A stretch of 64,000 nucleotides of DNA. Origin: Tubulanus polymorphus. Taxonomy: Eukaryota > Nemertea > Palaeonemertea > Tubulaniformes > Tubulanidae. Numbering within the stretch: the first letter of the stretch is position 1; each line of letters opens with the position of its first letter. Shown here piece by piece: positions 55,752 to 64,000 of the stretch. The position numbers were made by a program, and so were the translations under genes. The notes below the pieces were generated by a model. It saw nothing but the letters and a program-made list of their open reading frames with translations. It had not been told where the DNA came from and ran no database searches. The stretch lies in assembly GCF_964204645.1 (NCBI RefSeq), contig NC_134034.1, positions 6,689,414 through 6,753,413 of the forward strand. Direction: 5' to 3'.

Positions 55752-58700
55752 TAACCATAAGGTAATGTTTTTATTCCATCATCCAAAATATGTCTTTTAT
55801 CATCAAATGGATTTAAACTAGTTTTTTCAACTTCATTAATGTACATCTCGTGATCTTCTGACCTTAAACAATTCTTTTTATGTTCCATTACAATTGATTT
55901 ATATAAACACTTTATATAATCTTGAAATTCTATATGTTTATCAACCACATGTTTTGTTATTCCTTTTAACTTTTTAGCTTCATGATCTTTTGTTCTGTAA
56001 CTATACATTTTACTTCTTATCCCAACAAATTCAATCATTTCATCTCCCCCTTATTCATCTTTAAATTTACCAGGAATCTTTTTATTATCATTGCTAAATA
56101 GTTCATGATCTTTGGGATAATTGCTAAAATCAAAATAATGTTTTAATGTTTTTAAGTCTTTTGTTATATCATTTGTCTTGATTTTTAGTATGTAGGCGTC
56201 CGTATTTTTGGCTATTAATGGAAATCCACAGTTAAATGTGCCATCTTCAGTTGATAAGGTTACATATTTCAAATAAATCTTTAACTTCTTCTGTTAACTC
56301 ATTTTCTACATGGCTTAAATTAAAGCAATTTGGTTGAGATTTAATCAATCCAATATTCATATTAAAACCTAATGAATTGCATAATATATTTAATCCTGAT
56401 ATAGCAACTTTTCCTTTTTGAGCTGAAGATATTGTTTTGCGGTTTTTGAAACTTTTAGTACCATCTGCTGCGTAGAATCCAATGAAGAACCATTTTCTTA
56501 AATTATCTTTTGCATTTAATACATAATCTGGAACTATCTTTTCTTTTGTTGAAGTATTACTTTTAACTATTGCATGAATATAGAATTCATCATTATATTT
56601 TATAGCAAAATCTTTAGGATTATTTACAAGTATTCTATAAACTGCTGTTGATTTCATATGATCCACGATTCTAAATATTTTATGTGAATAAACTTCTTCA
56701 CAAAATTTCTTTGTTCTTTCTAATAATATTAAGTCTTGATTGCATAAATACCAGCAATATTGAGTGCGATTAACATAATTATACACACCTGCTGAACCAT
56801 CTCCCATGAAAAATCCTTTGATAAAATATTCTTTTTCATCCAATGTTTCGGGTTCTATATTATAAATATTATCAATTATTTCATCAAATGACATATGATT
56901 CATTCTTTGGAAAAATCTTTTATGTAATAATTCATCTCCAATTTTTATATCAGTTGGATTTATTTCATCACCATTTCGTTTAATTAAACTATGATCTTCT
57001 GTAACATCTACAAACCCTAATTTAATTCTAACTCTATAAATTTTCTTATTTGTTTTATGCCTAATAATTCTTTAATTTGTTCCATCCATTTCTTGTCCAA
57101 ATATCCATTAAACCATTTATTTGTATTAATTCTTTTTCACCATATGAAATATAACATTCATTTTGTTTTGGAATTATTTCTGAAATTCTTCTAATCAATA
57201 TTTTATCATTACATTTTAATAATATTGGGGTGTTAGCTGTTACAGAATCAAAATATAATATTTCAATATGCTTTTCCCCAAAAAGTGGTTGTAAAACATT
57301 ATAATAAAAATCATACATTAATAATTTTGATACTTCTAAAACAGTTGAACCAATGAATATAGGTTTATTAAATTTCATTGACGTTCTTTTTAATTTAACT
57401 GCTGTTAAATAATCTTCAAATCTTTTATTTCCTAAATGTCTAGGACTTGATTGTAAATGTCTTAATCGTTCAGAATTATTTACTAATTCAATATCATTTC
57501 TATTTCTAATATTTTCACATGTTTACCATAAAAACTATTATTCATTAATTTGAAGAAATCTTTTTCAAAATCTGTTTTTGATATTGTTCTCTGTTGAGTA
57601 TTGAAATCTATATATTTTTCTAACCACTTCGATTGATTAAATTCAATATATCTATGTACTTTCTTTAATTTCATTCCTTGTTTTAGATAAAATTTTAACA
57701 TTCTATAATGAACAATATAATTGTTTTTATTATTTTGAGTAAGAATTAATTTTTCTGTAAAAACATGATCATTCGGTTTTATTTTCTTCTGGTATTCACT
57801 TAAATAACTATCATCTACAGTTAAATGTTCTGGGCAATAAGGTAAGTTTCTTGTTTTAAACTTTATATTTTCAGGATATTCTAAATCAACTACAAAGAAA
57901 TAACCAATTGGTGCTTCATCTTCTAAACTCATAATTGCGCTTTCCCAATTAGTTTTATCATCATTTTCAACTTCTGTTAATATAAAATTTCTCCCATAAC
58001 ACCACTAATTCCACCTCTAATTGATTTTTCAAATAATAAAACCATGTCTGGTTCTTTTAATAAATCTAATTCTACATTTGTATATTTTAAACCACATTGC
58101 CAGGTTAAACCAGGACTAGAGTAGCAATAACAAGGATCAACATTAAAATGATTCAAATTAACTTCTCTAAATTTTTCAAATATGTCAGCCAATATCATAA
58201 CATCTGATTTTAAATATAAATCAACTAATTCACCATGATTTTTCATCTTAAAATGGTTCCAAATATTCAATGTTCTATTAAACACTTCGTCTTTCACATA
58301 CTCCTCTTTTAATTGATCATAAAATTGATCTTTTAATAATTCTGTTACATTATAATCATTGTGTGTTTTATAAAATGAATAAGGAATTGCACCTTTATAT
58401 CTCAATAATTTAAAATCTTGTTCATTTGGATAATAATATCGAGTTATAACAAAATCATTATCAACTAAACTTTTTGATAAATTATCTAATGAACTTGCTA
58501 GAAATCTATAAGAATCTAAAAATCTAATGCAACCAAATTGAAATGAAATATAATTTTCAGATGTTTTAGCTAATAGTTTAAAATCATATTTTCTTACATT
58601 TGCTTCATTCATAGCATTATATTCTTCTATTTCTTGATTAATTGCGCCCAATTTTCCCGATAATTGTTTTATAAATAGATGGGTATCATAGCCTGATAAA

Positions 58701-60699
58701 TTATGAAATAATATTGGTACGAAATTTACTTTTTTAGCTTGTAAATTGCAATCTTCATGAGCAGCTCCACGATATTTTGAATTTAAATGATCATGATCTC
58801 TAACTTTTTTATCAAATGAATAAAAACGTTTTTCACAATAACAACAATGAGTTGCATAATTAAAATCAATTTCATCTTCTTTTGTCATAACTATTCTTTT
58901 ATTTTTGTTTAATAATTTTGCAAAATCACTTTCTAATTCAATCATTTTGTCACAAAAATCATTAACTACATTTTCACCTCTAAAAGAAATATATTGACTT
59001 TCATATAATTCAGGATAGTTTGATTTTATGTAAATTCCATAAGCAGCAGCTCTTTGATGAACTTTTTTAATTGTATTTATAATTGGTGGGTCTTGAATTA
59101 TATCTTCATTTAATTCATTTCCTTTATCCATTGATTTTAATAATTGCTTTTTGTTATATATTTCTTTTCTATCTTGATCAGTTAATTCTTTATTCAACGA
59201 TTCAAAATCCCCATAAATTACAAATGGAATAATATTTTTAAATTTATGATTAGTAAATTTCAACTTACAATCTTTTTTTGTTGGCATTATTAATTTACAA
59301 AAATCTTTATTATCACATAATTCTTTATGTTTTAATAATGTGTTCTCAGTCATAAATTTAGATAAACATTTTCTACATAGATAAATTTTATTATGGTGAT
59401 CACTTTCTGTTCTAAAGAATAAATCAATTTCTTTTAACCACATATAATGTTCATTTTCTTCTTTTTTGTAATATAACAAATCTATAGCACTTTCATCATC
59501 ATAATACTCTGTTAAATATAAAGCTTCCAATGTATAATCTTTAATATTTTCACCTTTTGTCTTTGGTAATTGCATTAATTCGAATACATTTATTTTTAAA
59601 TTATTAACTTTTTCTATCTTAGGAATCATTTTTATAGTTACTGGATATTGATCAATTTTATATAATGTTTCATATTTCCGGTAATTTGTTATTCTAAAAC
59701 TATGTGTAATATCTTCTGTTGGGTGTAAACAACTAATAATTGACGATAGAAAACATTTATTATCTTCATTTTGAACATTTATTACTGCTTTTGTTGTAAA
59801 TGGTAATTTAATATAAGATGATGCTTTAATATCCTTTTCTGTTGTAAAGTTTGAATCATTCTTAAACATTTTATTACTTTTTGATGTTTTATTTCTTTTT
59901 GTATTATAAACATTTAAATCTAAATATATAATTTCATTCAATGTTAAGCCAGAACCCTCAAAATATCTTTCTTCAATATGACGTTTAAATTCATTAAATA
60001 TTTTTTCTAACTTCTCTTTTATTTGTGTTTTTGAAATTATTTCTTCAGAGTGAGTTTGAATATTATAATTCATTTTTTCTTCTGACTTTATAAAACTTAC
60101 TTTCCCAGAGATACTAATTTTTGGATATTCAACATCTGTTATCAAATCTAGTATTTTTTCTATTATTTCATTAAATTTACTATAATCTTCTATTGTTGTT
60201 CCTTTAAAGAATCTAAATATAATAGCTGCAGGACCAATTTTACTATGTAATGTTTCTAATATTTCAATTGTATCTTTTATTTCTAGTGAATCAATATAAT
60301 TTCTAACATTTTCCATGTAAGGTTTATTTGAATGGATTTAGTTTTTGAAGTTGGTTTTTTTACATTTTGAGGTTTATCATCGAAATAATCTTTTCCTAAA
60401 ACATTATTACTCAAATTTTGATGGTGTTTTTGTGATTCGAGATGTCTATTATAATTCCTTTTTACTATAAATTCATTACAAACTTCACATTTTATTTCAT
60501 CCACATTCATATTTTCTAATCGTTCTTTTCTTTCATTGGATTTTTCTGGAGTTTCAAAATCTATTACATTTTTTATATGATTTGCAGATTTTTCATGTTT
60601 AGATTTATTAGATTTATCGATGTATTTTTTACAATATGGGCAATAATATTGATTTTTATTAACATTATTGTTTTCTGTCTGGTACTCACTCTCTCCCAT
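55748..60699 (-). pseudogene. Polinton copy 3 protein-primed DNA polymerase B with intein
   Basis: The start at 60699 lies inside the right terminal repeat (TATAAATGGG). There are C2H2-type fingers (YYCPYCKKYIDKSNKSKH; CEVCNEFIVKRNYNRH), exonuclease motif VIYGDFE, an endonuclease-VII/HNH-like cluster (CCYCEKRF, KVRDHDHLNSKYRGAAH), FHNLSGYDTHLF and SYRFLASSLDNL. The palm B motif region (NSFYGK) and motif C (ILYFD/TD) are present, with motif C interrupted by an intein (56204-57246). Breaks: frameshift near 60320; a deletion of about 40 codons at 57977-58000 that removes motif A (present in copy 2 at ~36590) together with a frameshift; a frameshift near 57525; intein frameshifts near 57061 and 56265; a TAA at 56051-56053 where copy 2 has Leu. 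The polymerase is dead. Confidence 0.93.
56204..57246 (-). other. Intein with LAGLIDADG-type homing endonuclease, in PolB motif C
   Basis: The insert begins SVTANTPILL right after ILYFD and ends AKN before TDAYILKIK, so it splits the catalytic YFD/TD motif. This is a known intein site in PolB of archaea and large DNA viruses. Splicing blocks are visible: N-terminal Ser nucleophile, a VDVTEDHSL block B (near 57000), and a C-terminal Asn with Thr as +1 residue; the penultimate residue is Lys instead of the usual His. Two LAGLIDADG-like helices, FIKGFFMGDGSAG and FFIGFYAADGTKS, mark a homing endonuclease. Length is 1,043 bases, one short of a multiple of three, consistent with frameshifts near 57061 and 56265. 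Copy 2 PolB has no insertion here. Confidence 0.85.
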
Positions 60700-60776
60700 T
60701 TATAAGGAAAAAAAATTACTTGTGGTGATGAGTGGTGTTTAGTACTCTAGTACTCTGGTATGAACCCCTATTCCAA
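60696..60776 (-). repeat. Right terminal inverted repeat of Polinton copy 3, with PolB start
   Basis: This is the inverse of 41141-41224. The homology continues outward to about 60782 (AAGTATTTGG against AAGTAATTGG). The inner edge contains the PolB leader TAATTTTTTTTCCTTATAAATGG. Confidence 0.9.
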
Positions 60777-60782
60777 ATACTT

Positions 60783-60788
60783 GTTTAA
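60783..60788. repeat. Candidate target-site duplication GTTTAA (right)
   Basis: It matches 41131-41136 on the other side of Polinton copy 3. Confidence 0.5.
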
Positions 60789-60929
60789 ATTTGAATGTAC
60801 TAATAATTATAAAGAATATAAATAAGAAAGATGATATTTCGGCTTACATTGTATATTACTATTTAGACAAAATTAAATATCGTTCATTATGGGAATTGTG
60901 TTCATTGGATAAATGAAAAGTCTAGGAAT

Positions 60930-61382
60930 CAGGACCCCGGCTCTGCGTCGTGGTGCTGCGTTGGTTGCTCGTTCCCTTTTACGGCTGGCCGCAAGCAGGG
61001 TTCTGGATTTTTCTTGGGTGTGGACGCAGCCGTATAAAGGGGGCCGCACCTCGAGAGAGAGCGGACTATTTTAGAAAGCATTTTCAGGGGAAGCATTAGA
61101 AGACTATAGAACAGATTACTTTCGGCTATCCGGTTGAATTGCATCTTCTTGTGTGCGGGATTTGAAACAAAATTCTAAATTAAAAGGTAGGGAATTTTAT
61201 AAATTGTTGAGAGTAAAGTTCAATTTAAATTGTTAGAATAAAAGTTGAGTATTATCATATTTAAATCCGGAGTTCCTTTTATTCCTTGGTTTTCGGGTTT
61301 CTGTGTTCGTGGTCGACTTTCTCGCCAGGGACCGGAGTTTGTGAAAGAGGAAAAAGACAGTAGAGAAAGGGACCGCGGAACA
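60930..61382 (+). mobile_element. 5' LTR of a retrotransposon (start uncertain)
   Basis: The LTR ends CA at 61382, three bases before the primer-binding site. It contains an AATAAA-type hexamer at about 61230 and a GC-rich region at 60940-61060. The 5' boundary cannot be set, because the 3' LTR lies beyond the window; 60930 is only a working limit based on the change of base composition. Confidence 0.5.
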
Positions 61383-61385
61383 TAT

Positions 61386-61403
61386 TGGTGCCGAAACCCG
61401 GGA
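61386..61403 (+). promoter_or_regulatory. Primer-binding site complementary to tRNA-Phe
   Basis: TGGTGCCGAAACCCGGGA is the complement of the 3' end (with CCA) of animal tRNA-Phe over all 18 bases. It lies 3 bases after the LTR end, the usual place for minus-strand priming. Confidence 0.85.
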
Positions 61404-61509
61404 ACTCCGGAATAATATATAATAAATTATCTACTTTAAATTCCAATTTAAATAACACAAAAAATTTCTGAATTTCTTATACGATAGTATTATATATGAT
61501 TTCTGAATT

Positions 61510-61776
61510 ATGGATGAAGATATCATAGAGGCCCAAGAAACCTATGATTTTCTGTTAGAAGTATTTACGGATGGCCTATACGGTCTCTATTGGGCGGAGC
61601 AGGATGCGAACGCATCCGGGGACGAGGAAACATTTGAGCTTATTGTAAATGCTAATGGGCCAAAATTAAGGCACCTTCGAAATTGCCTCGTAGAAACCGC
61701 GGAAGTGCTGGGTAAAGAGCACAAGGACCCCTCATGGGCGGAAAGCTCTAGGTTTAATGCGATGATCTTTCAATAA
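61510..61776 (+). CDS. Small acidic frame 5' of gag, 88 residues
   Basis: An uninterrupted frame lies in the leader of the retrotransposon. It is acidic and helical in look (DEDIIEAQETYDFLLEV; LRNCLVETAEVLGKEH). No known domain is recognised. It could be an accessory or leader-encoded protein, or an untranslated chance frame. Its codon usage is similar to gag downstream. Confidence 0.45.
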   Translation: MDEDIIEAQETYDFLLEVFTDGLYGLYWAEQDANASGDEETFELIVNANGPKLRHLRNCLVETAEVLGKEHKDPSWAESSRFNAMIFQ

Positions 61777-61925
61777 ATTTCATACATTGGCATTATTCAT
61801 ACGAATTTTAGGGATAATAATAATAATTATATAATGATAATAATAATAATAGTAATATCAGTTAGAATATCGGTAATAGTAATAATAATTTCAACAATAT
61901 AAATTTTGAACGAATTTTTTTTACA

Positions 61926-63101
61926 ATGACGACTCGAAGTCGGGCCCAAGGGGATCCGGGTACGGCTGCTGATAGTTCGGTCAGCAATGACACAGTCATG
62001 CGGGCGCTGACCGGGCTTCAGGGGCAGATGGGCTCGGCAGCAGCGTTTGTAAATTACAGCCTCCTTCCGAAATTCACAGGCCGGGACAATCAAGATGTGG
62101 ATGAATGGTTTAGGGGATTTGATAGGCTTGCTGAGCTCAGAGGCTGGACCGCTGAGGTAAAAAAGAAACAGATTTTCTGGTTTCTGTCCGGACCAGCTTT
62201 GGTCCTTTTCAACGATCTACACATCGATCAAGAAACTGATGTGGCTGGCAACTTAAAAATTACCCCTTGGGATGATATCGTTGCTGCTTTCATAAAACAG
62301 TTTAGCCCGACAACTTGGGCCATAGTCAGGGAATCTGCCCTGACAACCATGAAACAGGGGGAGGGGCAACCAATTGACCAATCTGCTGAGGACATCGATC
62401 GGATGGCCTCTAGCTTAAAGTTCTCTGATCACCAGAAGAAAATTTTGTTAATTAACAACTCGAAACCGGAAATTTCCTTTTATCCGCTGTCCCAGCGGCC
62501 CGCTACTTTTAGAGATGCCTGGGAGGCCGGTAGGATGGCAGAACACATAGAGAAAAAGAAGAAAACTACCCCCTCGGTTAATCAGCTTGAGGCAAGCCCG
62601 AATCAGGAGGTACGAGAAGTCATGGCTGAATTGCGTGACATGTTTAAACAACTCATGTCAACTCAGAATAGGGATTCGAACCCTAGACGCCATGACCAGC
62701 ATGAGAGGGGAGTATCTCCAGATGAAAGGCGATCTCTACAGAGATCAAGCGGAGGGAGCGTGATTTGTTACCGCTGCCACGCCCCGGGACATTACGCCCG
62801 TAACTGCCCTACCTGGCAAGTGGATCAGGGATATCAGAGGCGCCCAGATGACAGAAATCTTAATAATTCTAGCCCGGCAAACTCTAGACGTTATTATAAC
62901 AATAGAAGATTTAGCAATCAACGCACAGGTTTGAATTGGCCAAATCAGGGAAACGCCATGGGACCTCATCCTGTAGGAGACCAGCAAGGGTGGGGTCGAA
63001 CCACCATAAATGGTCGCCCTAGTGTAGCCAACGAACATCCTATGAGGAATGGCCGCCCAGTGACGAATCGACAATACGGCCCGCAACAAATGCGTCGCTA
63101 G
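61926..63101 (+). CDS. Gag polyprotein of a Gypsy-like retrotransposon, 391 residues
   Basis: This is an intact frame starting AATGACGACTCG. Residues ~45-200 form a retrotransposon Gag core (LLPKFTGRDNQDVDEWFRGF; KKQIFWFLSGPALVLF; WDDIVAAFIKQFSPTTWA), typical of Ty3/Gypsy capsid domains. A charged linker follows, then one CCHC knuckle (CYRCHAPGHYARNC) near residue 282 and an Arg/Asn-rich RNA-binding tail. It assembles the intracellular particle and packages the RNA. The stop at 63099-63101 is overlapped by an open frame shifted by one base, suggesting pol is expressed by frameshifting. The element seems young. Confidence 0.88.
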   Translation: MTTRSRAQGDPGTAADSSVSNDTVMRALTGLQGQMGSAAAFVNYSLLPKFTGRDNQDVDEWFRGFDRLAELRGWTAEVKKKQIFWFLSGPALVLFNDLHIDQETDVAGNLKITPWDDIVAAFIKQFSPTTWAIVRESALTTMKQGEGQPIDQSAEDIDRMASSLKFSDHQKKILLINNSKPEISFYPLSQRPATFRDAWEAGRMAEHIEKKKKTTPSVNQLEASPNQEVREVMAELRDMFKQLMSTQNRDSNPRRHDQHERGVSPDERRSLQRSSGGSVICYRCHAPGHYARNCPTWQVDQGYQRRPDDRNLNNSSPANSRRYYNNRRFSNQRTGLNWPNQGNAMGPHPVGDQQGWGRTTINGRPSVANEHPMRNGRPVTNRQYGPQQMRR

Positions 63102-64000
63102 GGGAATCTGATTTCTGGTGGGATGATAGTTACTACTATCAACACTCGTATTACGATGATTCTTCCTGTAGAAATGATGATTTTTATAATGAGGACAGGT
63201 ATTTCTCGTCGCAATCGTGTTTAGATGATTGCGAATTATTTGATCCATCAGAATATGTTCAGGACTTGGAAACTGATTGGACTGATTCCTATTATTTTGA
63301 TGAAACTGAACTTAAAGATTATTCTGGAACGTTCTCTGAGTGTCGGACACCCTCGTGGGGGGCAGATCATGTTTATAACGGTCAAGACAAAGAATCTGAA
63401 TTTGAAAATGACTTAAAAGAAGATAAAGTTCGATTTAAGGATAAATTCTATGGAGAAGGGCATAAAAAGTCACATTTTGTGATCCGGTGGTTATAGATGA
63501 GATTCAAACGAATAAATCATGCCTTAATGTGTGTTATGACAGTAGGCCGCGCTGCAGTCTGAATGTCGATCCGGGGTTTTCGACGACTGGCGACGGTATG
63601 CGGGAACAGGGTTTTCGGATAATTAAGGGGCATGAAGTCGCGCAACAGAGTTGCCCAGCGACAGTTGAATCAGCGGTACAATGCGAAATTATGCCTTCAA
63701 ATAATAATGATCGCAAGGTAAAATACCCAGAGAGTGGTAGAATAGTAAATCAGGGTGTAGTTGAAGATACAAATCAGTCCGAATTGAAGACACTAAGGTC
63801 AGCGGAAGCTGCCTTCTGCCAAAAAGAGGCTGAATTAGCTCACACATTTTCGCAGGAAGAATCTTTTAATTTTTCTCGACCGAATGAGAGTTCGGATAAT
63901 GGGTTGTATGAGTGTAACAAGGGAAGTGACTTGGTTCAAGACGAGTTTGTCGTAGACTCAGAGGCCGAAAAGGACGAGTCGACACGTTACACAGAGGTTT
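63075..64000 (+). CDS. Start of pol reading frame, partial, beyond window end
   Basis: From within the end of gag a shifted frame runs through a Tyr/Asp/Ser-rich acidic segment (FWWDDSYYYQHSYYDDSS) to a TAG at 63494-63496. A further frame, displaced by one base in an A-run near 63465, is open from there to the window end. It is acidic and Ser/Glu-rich (FSQEESFNFSRPNES). No protease or reverse-transcriptase motif has been reached by 64000. It may be a long linker before the protease. The A-run shift may be a defect. Confidence 0.45.

Overview
The window looks like nuclear DNA of an invertebrate animal, probably a marine lophotrochozoan such as a mollusc; the host assignment is an inference. 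It is AT-rich, has no operons and no intact host multi-exon gene that I recognise, and is packed with eukaryotic mobile elements: foldback/MITE elements, a non-LTR retrotransposon, a chromovirus/Gypsy-like LTR retrotransposon primed by tRNA-Phe, a FLYWCH/MULE-type transposase remnant, and three copies of Maverick/Polinton (adintovirus-like) virus-like elements. The RAG1-N-terminus-like transposon protein at 46352-46684 also fits a mollusc-like host.

Layout. 1-2790: tRNA-like foldback, Helitron-like 3' hairpin, FLYWCH-MULE pseudogene. 2797-5784: right-hand end of Polinton copy 1 (PolB fragment plus terminal repeat). 5785-11526: repeat-rich and mostly gene-free, with a solo Polinton terminus (8130-8216), a second Helitron-like hairpin and one intact orphan ORF (10132-10797). 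11527-31160: a mosaic of MITEs, a 5'-truncated LINE, tandem repeats and large satellites. 30609-39520: decayed Polinton copy 2, with MCP, membrane proteins, penton, an OB-like small protein and an intein-free PolB. 41135-60782: nearly full-length Polinton copy 3 (about 19.6 kb), with ~80-bp terminal inverted repeats and a candidate 6-bp target duplication. 60940-64000: 5' end of an LTR retrotransposon running off the window.

Copy 3 carries, from left to right: two small rightward genes starting in or near the left terminal repeat; then a leftward block of small membrane/basic proteins, an A32/FtsK-like packaging ATPase, a retroviral-type integrase with chromodomain, the double-jelly-roll major capsid protein, a coiled-coil/membrane protein, a conserved 461-residue protein, small membrane proteins and the penton; then a rightward gene for a zinc-finger protein resembling the poxvirus/NCLDV late transcription factor VLTF3; and a leftward protein-primed PolB interrupted by an intein at its catalytic YFD/TDS motif. 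The integrase gene is split by a 2.15-kb transposon with 33-bp inverted repeats that itself carries two oppositely oriented genes, one RAG1-N-terminus-like and one with three phase-consistent exons. Nonsense codons, frameshifts and a PolB motif-A deletion show that copy 3 is inactive as it stands.

The most interesting signal is regulatory. Nearly every Polinton gene in all three copies begins at TAAATG, about 10 bases after a T-tract (TAATTTTTTT), and the upstream gene's stop codon often forms the first bases of that tract. This resembles a poxvirus late promoter, and copy 3 also encodes a VLTF3-like factor. Together they suggest a Polinton with virus-type late gene control, possibly a virophage-like parasite of a cytoplasmic DNA virus of the host.
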